Assembly (NCBI GenBank): GCA_021442155.1
Contig: CM038225.1
Span: 79,620,925-79,684,924, forward strand
DNA length: 64,000 nucleotides
Direction: 5' to 3'
Source of the DNA: Cymbidium sinense
Lineage: Eukaryota > Streptophyta > Magnoliopsida > Asparagales > Orchidaceae
This document shows, in pieces, positions 35,091 through 47,460 of the stretch (positions are counted from its first letter, which is position 1; every line of letters begins with the position of its first letter). The notes under the pieces were generated by a model, which did not search any database, was not told the DNA's origin, and was given only the letters and a program-made list of their open reading frames with translations. A program made the position numbers and the translations under genes.

Positions 35091-37492
35091 ATGAGTTCAG
35101 AAACTGTCTGCATAGTTCTTTATTATGATGACAAACTGAATGTTGTTGATAATTTCTTTCCGACCTATATTGGTGGAAAAAATCAAATTGAGATCCCGAA
35201 GGACTAACTCGGGGTTACAAAAGCGAATCATGAGATCATTGAAGTTAGACCATGCAAAGTCATGTGTTAATCTTATAGGTCGGTTTCCTATTGGTGCTGG
35301 ATTTATCACTACATATTATTGTGACAAAGTATGTGAATCTGTACTCAACGCAACGTCGGTGCAATCTGTAGTAATTTATGTTGAAGTTCGGGAGTTAAAT
35401 TGTGATGAAAGAGATGTTGCCATTAATGAGGAGCATCACAGGGCTTCAATTAGTACTGAATTCATCACACTTGCATGGCACTTTGAAGTAGGAAGCGTCT
35501 GCGGCTATGCCTACGAATAATGTAGGGTATAAGTTACGCTTTAGGGGTGATCTTTGAGGGGACGTAGGTGATGGGTATGAAACTATGCCTTATGCAACAA
35601 GTATCGATGATGATGAGGGGGGTGATAGTGATGCAGATGGATCTTCTTTAAGGGGCAAATATCCATCTAATAGTGTCAGAGAGCTTATTAGGGACTACTC
35701 AGTTAGAACAAGCCAAATAGAGGAGTACTTGCTATCTAACAATGAGTATATGCGACATGCTCAAACAGCCAGAGAATGGGATGAAGAACTAATTAGATGG
35801 GCCTTCAGATGAGTCAACTTTTGTACTTGAAAGTTGCATTCCAGATGAACTGTATGAAGGTATGTGCTTTCTTGATAAGAAGTAGTTGTTGTTTGCGGTT
35901 CAGGGTTGGTCTATCATTAACGTCGACTCATTGATCTACGAAATAAATCCAAGTTCACCATATTGTGCACTCAATATGCAAACCTTGCATGTGGCACTTA
36001 CATGCAAGTTCAAGTAAGAGATTAGGAGATGCATGGAGAATTAGCAGTATAAGCACATGACATACATGTAGTCATTCAACCTACAATGACATAGGTAATG
36101 TACAGTACAGTTTATCAGTTATTTCATTCAACCTACAATTAGGCATCATCTGGATTTAAAGCCCAGAGAGATTATTGGCCATATTTAGTCAAAATTTAAC
36201 ATACGAATGATGTACGTGAAAGCTTGGGATGCACGTCGCAAGGCACGAAGGTTATTTTCAAGTTAGGAGGAATCTTACCAATCGTTGGAGAAATTCATAT
36301 GCATTGTATATGCTCGGCAATTCGGATCTACAGTCATCGTCATTCGATTTCAATGATTATTCTGGTCCTTCGAGCCTTCAATTATTGGTTGGCATTATTA
36401 TCGCCCAATTTTATGTCTGGATGGGACTTTCCTCCTAGGTAAGTACAGGGGAACTCTAATCACTGCAGTTGGAATTGATGCTAACAACGGTTTATTTTCA
36501 CTTGTCTTTGCAGTAGTAAAATTAGAAAGTATTGAGTCACAGTGTTGGTTTATATGGACACTACAAAACTTGGTTCCATTGATCAGTACAAGAGGTGATT
36601 TGTGCATCATTTCGGCCGCATGCGTTGCGGAGGGGAGATATTATCATGGGTTGCACATCGCTTTTGCCTGAGACATTTGCGAGAGAACTTTAAAAAAGCA
36701 GTTAGACAACTTGGAATCGGAGACGTTGAATTCATATGCCAAAAAATGTATGTGGCGGTAATCGATGATATCGCATTTTAAAAGGTGTATGACGATATCA
36801 AGAACATCGACGGGATGCCTACGATTGGCTTGTAGCAAGGGATGTACATTAGTCTCAACCCATGATGATGATGCGGGTATGGCACCATGACTACAAATGC
36901 ACGGTGAATTCGTACTTAAGTGAGCAGTGCCAATTGAACGGTCTACAATATATTATAACATAGTCGTTCATGAAATGCGGACTCGGAACATCGGGCAACT
37001 CCATGTTCTCTCCCGGACTAAGGCAACCTGCGAGTAGTGAACATGAGGCAAGGAGATTTCTGAGCGTGCAATTAAACAGTACCAAGTTTTGATGCCGCGT
37101 AGAACATACAAGGTGGAGCGTATGAGAATCATATGTCTAGATGTACATCCGACCACAAACATCACATGTCCTCACGCCATTTATGTGTTGGGGTAGTGAC
37201 ATATAAATACGTTCCATGCGTATCGACTACACACGGACTACTACCGAAACCTACTGAGGAAGCGTTTCATGTCATCCCTGATCGTGATGAGTGGCCAGAA
37301 TACATCACTGCTGGGAACTTCCCAGAGTACACCCCACCAGATATTAAGAGGAAGTCAGGTCGACCACGTTCATTGCGATTCAGAAATACTATGGATGAAT
37401 ATACCACAAGAAGTAATCGAACTTGTAGTGTATGTAAAAATAGTGGTCATAATAGAGCAACGTGCCCGCAAGGCCGGCGTAATGTGAGCTAA
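35091..37492 (+). pseudogene. mudrA-like (MURA) transposase remnant
   Basis: This encoded the transposase that cuts and inserts the MULE. At 2.4 kb (about 800 codons) it is near full family length. The N-terminal domain starts MSSETVCIVLYYDDKLNVVD at 35091; after a stop and frameshift it continues KSCVNLIGRFPIGAGF to VVIYVEV (35240-35395). The MuDR DNA-binding-like part is degraded at 35800-36060. The catalytic core keeps GKYRGTLITAVGIDANNGLF (36438 on), CWFIWTLQNL and LRHLRENFKK (36668-36697). The first catalytic Asp region reads GWDFPP and the ISDRH-type Asp is lost (CIIS then A). A SWIM-type CPHA is at 37167-37178, and a CX2CX4HX4C knuckle (CSVCKNSGHNRATC) at 37424-37465 ends the protein. 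Dead. Confidence 0.88.
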
Positions 37493-38099
37493 TCGTGCAT
37501 TATGGATAAATTGTTCTATCACTTTATCTATGTAATCTTAAGTTTTGACATTATAATTAATGCAATATATCTTAGCCTAGGGTTTCTAATGCTACCAATT
37601 TAAACAGCTACTTGCCAATTTTTGATGCTATCATGAAATTACAAAACCACACATAATAATTTAATTACCTTTGAAAAAAATTATAAGAAATTTAGAAGAT
37701 TAAATCATATTTTGATCAATGATCATGTTATATCGTGAAAAGCCAATTCTATCATTTTTTGACTAAAAGTAATTGTGCTCGTAAAACTGATTATAGATCA
37801 TGAAGATGAAAAAAACAAGATAAGATATCACCTAACATAGAAATCCAAATCTTATGTTGATACATGAGATTACTTACCCTAAAATAGGTTTTCTCACTTT
37901 TATTGCACTCAAATAGTTCAACATCCATGAAGCAAAGTATAGAACATAAATTGTCAAGGAAAAACTAATTATTATGTCTCATATAATTTTATATGCATCT
38001 AATTTCCTATGTCTGAATCTTTTATTTTGAATTGTTCTAATCGCTGACCTACTTTTCCTACAAGATTGATCCCAAGGATAGAATTTGAAAAGAAACAGA
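37493..38099 (+). other. MULE intergenic spacer
   Basis: AT-rich DNA downstream of the transposase stop. No gene, repeat or terminator is recognised. Confidence 0.5.
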
Positions 38100-39790
38100 T
38101 GACTTCATAATTCTTCAAACGGTGTTATCTAAAAGCTTCATTGCTCAGGTTGCTTTGCTGAATATTAACTAACTTCTTGATATAGCTTCTTTCATGTACA
38201 CTCTTTTCTTTATGTTCTAGTTTGTGAGTTAGCTTTGATTTTCAGTCAGGTCCTATGTTTTCAGGCCGGTTCAATGCATGAACGTGTGAAATCTGCTGCA
38301 CGTTGGGCGGTAGTCGGTGCGTTCAACCAATAGGAGAGTCATAAAGAAATCCATTCCGGTTCCGACGATATGAATTTTGCTCCATTCCGACACCGTTTGA
38401 CACCGGTATGCTCAAATTACGCCGGCTGCATCACATTTTCTGCACAGTGCAGCAGATCATGCGTGAACCCACAAAATTTGCTGCGTGTTGGTCTGCAGTC
38501 GGTGCTTTTGACCAATAGAGTGGAAATCCACGTTACGATATGAATTTTGCTCCATTCGACCGTTTGGCACGGTATCGCATATCGTCTGCATCACATTTTC
38601 TGTTGTGAAGAAAATGTGATGTAGCCGGCGTAACTTGCATATACCGGTGTCAAACAATGTCGGAATGGGGCAAAAATATCGTCGAATACAAATTTCTACG
38701 ACTCTCCAGTGGAATGTGACTGCGGCGATGCTCGCCAGATTTTGCGTTCACGCATGACCTGCGCTATGCAAAATGTGATGCCGTAATTTGTACCTGTCAA
38801 CGGTCATAACGAAATTCATATCGTTGGAACCGGAATGAATTTCATTGCTTTTTTTGGTCTCTAGTCTTTGAAGAATTATGAAGTCATCTGTTCATCTGTT
38901 ATCTAAAAGCTTCATTGCTCATGTTGCTTTCTGAATATTAACTAACTTCTTGATATAGCTTCATGTACACTCTTTTCTTTATGTTCTAGTTTTGAGTTAG
39001 CTTTGATTTTTTCAGTCCCATGTTTTCAGGCTGGTTTCATGCGTGAACGTGCAAAATCTGCTGCCCGTCGGGCCGCAGTCGGCGCGTTCAACAAACAAGA
39101 GATCATAGAGAAATCCGTTCCAGTTCCTACGATATGAGTTTCGCTCCATTCCGACACCGTTTGGCACCGGTTGCCAATTGTCCCTGCATCACATTTTGCT
39201 GCAGAAAATGTAAAATGATGCCGGCGTAATTTGTGCATCAACGAATGGAGCAAAATTCATCGTCGAATGAATTCTCTATGACTGACTACCGATGGTCAAA
39301 AGCGCCATTGCAGCGATTTGCAGCGTTCACGCGATCTGCTGTCTGCGGCATGTGGCAGAGCGTAATTTGCGTATACCGGTGTCAAACGATGTCGGAATGG
39401 AGCGAAATTCTATCTTCGAAACTGAAACAAATTTTTCTATGACTCTACTGTTGGTCGAAAGTGCCGACTGCGGCCCAACGTGCAGCAGATTTCATGCGTT
39501 CACGCATGATCTACTGCGCTGTGCAGAAAATGTGATGCAGCCGGTGTAATTTGCGCATACCGGTGTCAAACGGTGTCATAATAGAGCGAATTTCATATCG
39601 TAACGGGCATTTCTATACCACTCTCTTGGTCGAGCATGCAGCCCGACATGTGATTTTGCTCGTTCATGCATGGAACCGCAAAACATGGGACTGGGAAAAT
39701 CAAAGCTAACTCACAAACTAGAACATAAAGAAAACAGTGTACATAAAAGAAGCTATATCAACAAGTTAGTTAATATTCAGTAAAACAACC
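38100..39790. repeat. Palindromic repeat array between the two MULE genes
   Basis: A ~240-bp unit occurs at least seven times in mixed orientation. Its landmarks are CATGCGTGAACG, CAAAATCTGCTGC, GCAGTCGGCGC, GAATTTTGCTCCATTCCGAC, ACACCG and CTGCATCACATTTTCTGC. Forward units are near 38276, 38455, 39037; reversed units are near 38740, 39320, 39470, 39650. A ~770-bp stretch is also directly duplicated (38130 and 38910 on). Its leading ~110 bp (TATTAACTAACTTCTTGATA...) returns inverted at 39675-39785, closing a large fold-back. Confidence 0.78.
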
Positions 39791-39943
39791 GTGTTAACAT
39801 AATCTTTCTCCATGTTTAGGGATGTGGAGCACTGATCGTATGCTGGGATGATTATTTCAAAGCCACTGAATCTATCTTTATATTAGCAAAGCTTTCATGT
39901 CAATTAGTTTGAATTTAATTGATTTATCTTTGTTGTAGGTAGG

Positions 39944-42006
39944 ATGTCTGGCGAAGAAGGTGCTGCTTCGCCCGCAGAGACAAGACGTCGAGGAGACTAG
40001 TGGACTACGCTGCTGAAGTCCACCTCGATATAGCGGCATTACATGGTGAGCAGGCGACATCGACTTGGTAAGATTTTGTAAGTCAAGCTGTGTGTATGGA
40101 TTTTTCTTATATTTTTTTGTTCCTGAACTATAATTTCATACTATGTAGATTTCTGTTCCGGATATGTCATCTCACGTGCTTATGTTCAAAGAGTGCCGTG
40201 AACTTTCCTAGATTCATGACTCGGATAGTTGGATTGGATGTGTCCGGATGCGGTATTCGCAGATCACCACATTCTCACAGCATTCATGGAACGGTGGTCT
40301 TCTCAGACCAATTCATTCCATTTGCCCATTGGCGAAATGATGCTCACACTGCAAGATGCTGCTATGATCCTCGATATTCAGATAGACGGCCCACCTATTA
40401 TTGGGCAGAATATTGTTGGAGGGGGCAGACGGTGGGCATCATGGCCAGATTGCTGTGGTGAGTTGATAGGAGCACATCCTGAGCCGCACACTGTCTACCA
40501 CGATCCAATCCAGCCTCATATCACATCAGAGTTCAGAATGGGGCAAAGCGCATAACTTTTGCCTACGGTGGTTGGCGGATGTATTACAGGGATTCTTTCT
40601 TAGATCCGCCAGAGCTTCAGTTTAGCATGCATGTAAGAGCTTACATTTTTTTTGCGATTGGCTGTTTCCTTATGCCAGACACTTCATGTTCGGAGATTCA
40701 CCTATAGTATCTGCCCCTACTGGAGGATCTTGACACGTTTAGGGAGTTCTCATTAGGAGCAACTTTGCTTGCTCATTTATACAGGGAGCTCCATGAGGCA
40801 ACGAAGCTGAACCACACGAATATGGCTGGTTGCTTAAAGTTACTGCAGGTATGGGTGTGGGAGCATGTTCATGTTGGCAGACCGACGTTACATATTCCAT
40901 ACCCGACAGACATAGATGGGCTCAGTGTGGGTTGTCGCTAGAATGAAGGGTTTGTCCAGAGGTGACGCCACCATATTAGAGTTTGAGATGAGTTAGATGG
41001 CTCGCGAGTCGTATGTTTTTTGTAAGTGCATTTTATGGGCTAACTTTTCTATGTAGATAGCAACCCTAATATTCATCTCAAATAACACAGGTGATCTGGG
41101 AGCCATACGGAGTTCAGATCCGTGCACATGTCGCAGATATATGCTTATATGGGGATGACATATGGCTGGCAAGAGTACCCCTGATTAGTTGGAAATGAGT
41201 TGAGTGGCATCTACCTGATCGTGTTCTCAGGCATTTCGGCCTTCCACCTACGATTGAGGTTGCACCGGTAGATTCTTCTTTCATGCAGTGGATGATCGAG
41301 GGAAAGCCGACATGGATTGGGTTTATTACCACCAAACATATATTACGCAGTGGGAGAGCAGACGAGAGTTAGTTGTGGTGGTAGACTCTTCCCAACAGGT
41401 CGGGGGTGCAGCCATTAATTGATACATGAGATGGTATCGGTCTTGGGCTTCACTATATATGCTGAAGGCACCCACAGTACCCCCAGACACGTATTACCCT
41501 TGAGCTCCTGGAGATCGACTCATGGTAAGCCAGCATTTCTTAAGTATAATAATAATTTTTTTCCTAATTACATCATAATTTGAGTTCTGTCAATGCAGCA
41601 TGAGCACATATTGAATACCGAGGATATATTCCGACGTTATTTTGGGAGGGCGGATGACACAGAGATTCAGCAATCAATCAACGAGTATGAGGGGTTGTGC
41701 AGGGACTTGCACCTAAACATGTATATTTCTGATAGCCGGCATGGGGACACTAGCATTCCAGGTACTTCATCGTCAGTGCAGCTGGATGGGCCGGCGATGG
41801 ATATTGGTCCATCATCTCCACCAGTGGTCGGACCATCTACATATACATTTACACAGCCACCACAGTATTTATACCAGGGAGCTATGTGGTCACAGATGCA
41901 CCCTTGGCAACCAGCTCCTCCTATGTATGGGCCTCCCTCATTTCATATGACACCCCCGTATGGACTATATCATGGTTACTCGCAACGACCATCCGAGAAA
42001 GGCTGA
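39944..42006 (+). pseudogene. Plant mobile domain (PMD) gene remnant inside the MULE
   Basis: PMD proteins (MAIN/MAIL type in Arabidopsis) are nuclear factors tied to silencing and genome stability, and many PMD copies ride on transposons. Likely exon 1: 39944-40067 (ATG at 39944; donor GTAAG; acceptor at 40148). Exon 2: 40149-41010, with LTAFMERWSSQTNSFHLPIG then EMMLTLQDAAMIL, the most conserved PMD motif, and later LLAHLYRELHEAT and LLQVWVWEHVHVGRP. Exon 3: 41091-41524, with VIWEPYG, DDIWLARVPLI and VEWHLPDRVLRHFGL. Exon 4: 41599-42006, ending in a proline/tyrosine-rich tail (QPPQYLYQG). At least five stops or frameshifts break it. Exon borders are inferred from GT-AG sites. Confidence 0.88.
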
Positions 42007-42544
42007 CCAGGAGAGAGCATCGGAGACCGCCATGCGACCACACCGCCCATTACACTCGGTAGTGATGCGATACCACATCATAGGCATCGTCAGAGATAGT
42101 CGATGTACTATTATATTCATATGGATTACATTTTGTTGTATGTGTACTTACTTGTGGCTATTTTATAAGATGTTTGTGATATATATCGATCATTAGGATT
42201 TCACTACAACTTGTTGATGGGACATGATATTGTTAGCATATATTTTAATTAGAAGAGCATTAAAGGCTTGTTGTGCCATGCAAATTTCGTTAATTTGTAT
42301 GTTGTTTAACTTAAAATGTTTCTCGTGACAAAAGGAATTGAATAATGTAGAAATGGTGAGATGATATTAAATATTATAATTCTTGGTTTTAGAGGAAATG
42401 AATCTCTTAAGAATTTTTTTGGTGAATCCACTTATCAAATCTTCTATATGTAATTTGTAAAAATACTTGTGAGATTGTTGCTTATCATATAATACATTCA
42501 AATCTTCTAAATAAATAACATTGCTCCTCCAAACTTTCAACTCC
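42007..42544 (+). other. PMD gene 3' flank
   Basis: AT-rich region after the PMD stop, probably 3' untranslated region and spacer. No gene seen; the minus-strand frame at 42600-42367 shows no known domain. Confidence 0.5.
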
Positions 42545-43030
42545 GCGCCGCCATTTTCGCGTGCATTTGCAAAATCTGCTATGCATCGAGCCTTAATCAC
42601 AAATTTTAACCAACATAAAAGTTGTAAACAGTTTTGTTATGATTCCAACGATATAAATTTTGCTCAATTCTGACATCGTATGACTCTGATACGCGCAAAA
42701 TATGATTGCTGCTCTGAACTTTCAGCTCCAGCCATTTGTAATTGCAAAATCTGTATCGGGCAATCGTAAATTTTCAACAACATGAAACTTGTAGATAATT
42801 TTGTTATAATTCATACCGTATGATTAAATCGCAAAAATCGATTCGCTCAATTTCCACATCGTGCCGTTCGCGCACATTTGCATAATCTGCTGCGCATGAA
42901 GATGCAATCACAAATTTCAACCAACATAAAAATTATTGACAATTTTGTTATAATTCCAACGATACAAAGTTTGCTCAATTTGACATTGTGTCACTCTGAT
43001 ACGCGCAAAATATGAGAACTGCTACACATT
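42545..43030 (+). repeat. Three ~160-bp tandem repeats near the MULE right end
   Basis: Units start with TTTGCAAAATCTGCTRTGCAT-like words near 42565, 42740 and 42885. They run through AACATAAAAGTTGTAAACA, TTTTGTTATAATTCCAACGATA, TTTGCTCAATTC.GACAT and GATACGCGCAAAATATG. The words CAAAATCTGCT, AACGATATRAATTTTGCTC and GACACCG/GACATCG tie these units to the array at 38100-39790. Confidence 0.75.
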
Positions 43031-43213
43031 TTTTAAAAAAATTTAAATCGCGCAATAAATGCACGACGGCGCGATGGATGCGTTGCGATGCGTTAAATGG
43101 ATGCTAGCAGCAAATAATCATCCATCAACGGATGATGGGCGATGCGTGGATGCACATTATGATCATCCGTCAAGCGAGCGTGGCGCCCGGCGTTACGTCG
43201 TCGTCATCTGAGA

Positions 43214-43294
43214 CTATTATTTTCATAAAAAAAAATTTCTAAAGCCTAAATTGCTAATTACAATTAATAATGTGTCTATTTTAAAAATTTTGCC
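43214..43294 (+). repeat. MULE right terminal inverted repeat
   Basis: On the minus strand it starts GGCAAAATTTTTAAAATAGA and pairs with 33578-33656. Confidence 0.9.
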
Positions 43295-43303
43295 TTTATA
43301 TTT
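43295..43303. repeat. 9-bp target site duplication of the MULE, right copy
   Basis: TTTATATTT, identical to 33569-33577. Confidence 0.92.
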
Positions 43304-45100
43304 CCATCTTAAGTCCATATGTGAGTTCAATTAAATTTGAATTAAGCCACAATCAATTGACCCATTTAGGTTCACTTAACCCAAAGTGACCTAAAAGACC
43401 TTTTTGTGTCAATTTCTAATTCAACCCAAATTTGATTGCACCAAGCCCATCCAAACCACATATTATGATCAACAATCATCCTAGGTTAATCAATTATCTT
43501 GAATTGGGCCAAACCAAGTCTACCTAGGCTATTGACCAAGTCAACCTTTAGCCCAAATGAAACCCAAACTAGCCAAAATCCACCATATGCCAAATTGATT
43601 GAAACCATTGACTCAAACTCACTCATAATCAATGATTGAACATGACAAAACAATCAATTGAGCCAAACAAAGCCTAATTGGTCATTTGATCTAAGTTGAC
43701 CCAAATTGGCTTAAAAAGCCAAAATTGGTCAAATCATGATTTGATCCAAATTGATTGTAACTAATGGTTCAAGTTCATTCCAAATCACTTATTGAATTTG
43801 ACCAAAGTCATGGTTGAGCCCAATTTGACTAATTGGTCAACTTGACTCAACCTAACCCAAATTGACTTAAAGAGTAAAATTGGCCAAGATCTAAATTAAG
43901 TTGAAATTAAACCAAACCAAAGCCTACAATCATTTTTAATTAACTAATTGAACTTGTCTCAACACCTAACCCAACCCAATTTGATCAAATTGGTCAAATT
44001 GGTTAACTTAACCCATTTGACCCTTTTGAATCCAAATGAGCCAAAATTCAAACCTAAGCCAAATTAATCAAAATCAATTAAACCAAAACATCCCAAATAA
44101 TCATATGAACCTAATGTAAGTATTGGTTTGACACAATTTGACCAATTGGTTAACCCAACCCAACCTAACACAAATAAACCCTTTTTGATTCAATTAAGCC
44201 AAATCACCCGAAACCACCTTATGGAACCTTGGTGGCTGACCTAACATGACCCAAATCAATGTTAGGTCAGATCCAAACCAGCCCAAGTCCATGTGGGACA
44301 CATTCAAAGGGAATTAACTAATGGACACCCCTCTTTGCATTGGATTCTTACCTTAAGAGACAAAGTCCACTCTTCCATCTCCATGGCATCCATCAAACTT
44401 CCTAATGAGGAACTCCTAGGCCACCTTAGCCCACCCTAAGCTATCCTAGCACTTTCTATGGACCAAGCAAAGCAAGCCAAGAAGCCATCTCCATGGCCAA
44501 ACCCCATGGGTGCAAGGGAAAAACCAATCCAACACAATCCTCCCATATCAAGCCTTGAGACTCTTGCCACCACTTCCTCCAGTCTTGGTGTGCCACATGG
44601 AGCTAACGACGACCCCTCCAACAACCCGACTGCAGCCAATCGGAATTTTCAAGGATCAATCTCGTCCGTCCATCATGTGCAATTGAGGGGTATACCCCCT
44701 TAATTCGAGTGATAAACGACACCAATTGCTTTGTGTGAGTTTCCTATGTGATTTCAAAACCCCTCAAAGCTTTCTAGAGTGTTCCTGGAGCTTCCTCATT
44801 TGGCATTCCTCCTCCCTGAGCAAAGCCAAAATAGCACACCATCCTTCTGAGTAATACTCCTCCTCTACTTGATCAAACACAAATTCCTTGCACCCACACC
44901 ATCCTCTTACTTCATCGAATCCAACCGAATCATCTCCAAGCCTTCCCGAGCACCAAAGATTGGAGTTCGATCAGAGCTGAGGCCTTTACGCATGTGGATT
45001 GGTCGAGTGGGAGCTCTACATCAAATTATGACCCAAGCTTCTCAACAGGCCTCGCCTCAACTAAGCGAAGCTACCTCCGTTGATCCACCGCCGAACATTA

Positions 45101-45117
45101 GCTCCGGTGAGGTAATT
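45101..45117 (+). promoter_or_regulatory. Possible splice donor in LTR copy 3
   Basis: GCTCCGGTGAGGTAATT, with GT at 45107-45108. The same CGGTGAGGTA is in copies 1 and 4 at the end of the GC-richer segment. Confidence 0.35.
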
Positions 45118-47099
45118 TTACAAAATTGAGCCTTATATGAAAAATAATTTGATTTTTGTAAAGCAAATTTGAATGTCATGAGTTTTTAGCCGTTGGATGT
45201 GTAGGCCTCCCTATCCCAAGGTGTGAGATGAATTTGGAGGCAATCTGAGCTCGGGTAAGCTCGGATTGAACAGGGAAAGAAGGATGGCATTCATCTTTCA
45301 CTGCTCATGAATGGGATAGATCATGAGTTGTCCATTCCACATGATTAGAACGAATGTCTCTAATTAAATCCCATGTTAGATCCCTTGAGTCTTTTCCTGG
45401 CGTGGATCGATCGTGGTCTTCGATCTAGATGGACAATCCAAGTTAGTATCGCCACAATTAATCAATGCGATGTGACAATTTAGATAGTCAATCCCATCAC
45501 ACCATGTGAAAAGCGCACCGCATCAGCCGCCACATGGCCCAAAGAGATTAAGGCTTTAATTAAGCTTAATTAATCTATTTTTAAGGCTGAAACTTCTAAA
45601 AATCACAACTAATCCTAGAAAATTTTAAAAAAAAATAAACTTAGGCTCATTTTGAAGATATTTCAAAGTAGAATCTAGAAAATTATTATTAATTGATTTT
45701 GAATAGTGATTTTAGCTTAATTAAATTTAAATTAAAAATCTAATTAGCTTAATTACTTCTTAATTAATCACCCAATCAATCTCAAATTTTTTATGGATGT
45801 TTAGGGGGATAACCTCTACCTCCCTATTTTTCTGGGATTTTATTGGTTGCTTAATTAGAGAAATTAATTGATTAAGCTTTAATCATTTTCTTAATTTAAT
45901 TAATGATAATTAGTGAATGAACAGTGACTTAATTATATATTTAAGCCTAATTACCTCTGTTGAACAGTAAGGGAGCTTAGGGAATGTCATTGGGATATTT
46001 TTCTTAATTCATTTTCTAAGTTTTTTTTTCACTTTTTGGAATTTGATTAGTTAATAATTAATAAGGTAATTAATTGATTAATTAATTAATTAATCTCCAA
46101 GATAAAAAGTAGAGCTTGAGTGATCAATATGGGACTTATGGATTGAGATTAAGGCCTCTTTCTTGATCTCTTTCCTTAAGTTAATTTTATTTCAATAATA
46201 AAAAATTACTTAATGCTTAACCAAATGAATTAATGAACTTAACTAACTCAATCTAAAATCCACTTCATATATAATGACCTTTAATCAATCTTGGGTAGCT
46301 CTTTGGGTGTTCAATAATATAAAGAGAGAGCTAACAAAATTATGGTTAGCTCACATGTGTGAGAAAACCATAAAACTAGTTAAGTGAATCCCTTAAGCCT
46401 AATTAAACATTAATCATGAGCCAATTGCATTAGGCCCCTTTCTTAGTAGCAATAAAAATATACTTTTCATGTGGTTGCATATCATATTGGCTCATTATTA
46501 ATTAGTTAATTAACTTAAGGTGATATATGTAAGGGTTAATTAATTGACTTAATTCATACCCTAACCTAATTAAGACATAAAATCAACCTAAATATTCTTC
46601 ATTAAATTAAATTAACTCACACATGGGGAATGGGATTAGGATTAGCAAACCTCTTTCACATTTTTTAAACCAAATCAAACATTAAAATGAAATGACATTA
46701 AAGAACTTTGGTTTGTTTTAAATAATCTTATTTAGTTTTATTGTCCTTAGGACTTAGTTGGATTGAATGAAATCACATGCTTGTGTTATTTTATTTCCTT
46801 CCAACCATGCTAAATATTATATGTCATATGATTCATGCATCCATCCCTTTTAAAATTAATTAACTAAAATGATTTCTTTTATGTCAAATTGCATGTGTTG
46901 ATTTAAATTAAAAATATGTGTGGATAGTATCATTATTAAATTTCAAATATATTTGCAAAAAGTTTAATAATGATTGAATATACATATATATTATAAATTT
47001 AGTTATATATATACATAGGAAATGCAAGTGAATATAAATTTAGTGTATGAGATAAAGTCTCTTTCTTACATTCATGTGTTGATTTGCATAAGTAAGAAT

Positions 47100-47460
47100 G
47101 TTAGCGGTATATTAGTCTGGACATCCCAAGGATACACGACTTTAAGTCTCCCTAAGGAGGTTCCTACCTCGTTCCCTTGGTGTAGAACAATAGCAATGTA
47201 CCTACTTGATTTCATTCTTATGCATTTGAACATTATATTCTAGATAGAGTTTTAATTCTTTTACACAAAATAAATCAATCAAATCAAAAATACAGTTCTT
47301 GCATGGCTTTTTATTAATGTAGTTATTTATACATTCACATGTATTTAAGGATAGTAGTATATTAGTCTTACCATTCCAGGGACGCACGACTTTAAGTAGC
47401 CCCAAGGGAGTTCCTACCTCATTCCCTTAGTGCAGAACAATGATGACGTACTCGCTTAAA
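47100..47460 (+). repeat. Tandem duplication (~245 bp) private to LTR copy 3
   Basis: TATTAGTCTGGACATCCCAAGG...TAGAACAATAGCAATGTAC (47109 on) recurs as TATTAGTCTTACCATTCCAGG...GCAGAACAATGATGACGTAC (47350 on). Copy 4 has one diverged copy near 60803-60890. Confidence 0.7.

Larger units (their letters stand above)
33578..43294 (+). mobile_element. Mutator-like element (MULE) with transposase and PMD pseudogenes, 9717 bp
   Basis: Ends are inverted repeats of about 80 bp, flanked by a perfect 9-bp duplication. Inside, on the plus strand, are a GC-rich leader, a mudrA-like transposase remnant (35091-37492), a palindromic repeat array (38100-39790), a plant mobile domain gene remnant (39944-42006) and a second related repeat array (42545-43030). 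It lies inside A's 3' LTR, and the LTR reads on from 33577 to 43304. Both genes are broken, so it cannot move by itself. Confidence 0.92.

Noticed and set aside
38100..39790. CRISPR-like or satellite array
   Set aside because: Units are long, irregular and in both orientations, without unique spacers, inside a plant transposon.
39944..42006. PMD gene as a functional host gene
   Set aside because: At least five stops or frameshifts and position inside a MULE with defined ends.
44458..45129. Possible captured host exon in LTR copy 3
   Set aside because: Frames are not kept in copies 1 and 4; treated as untranslated LTR leader.
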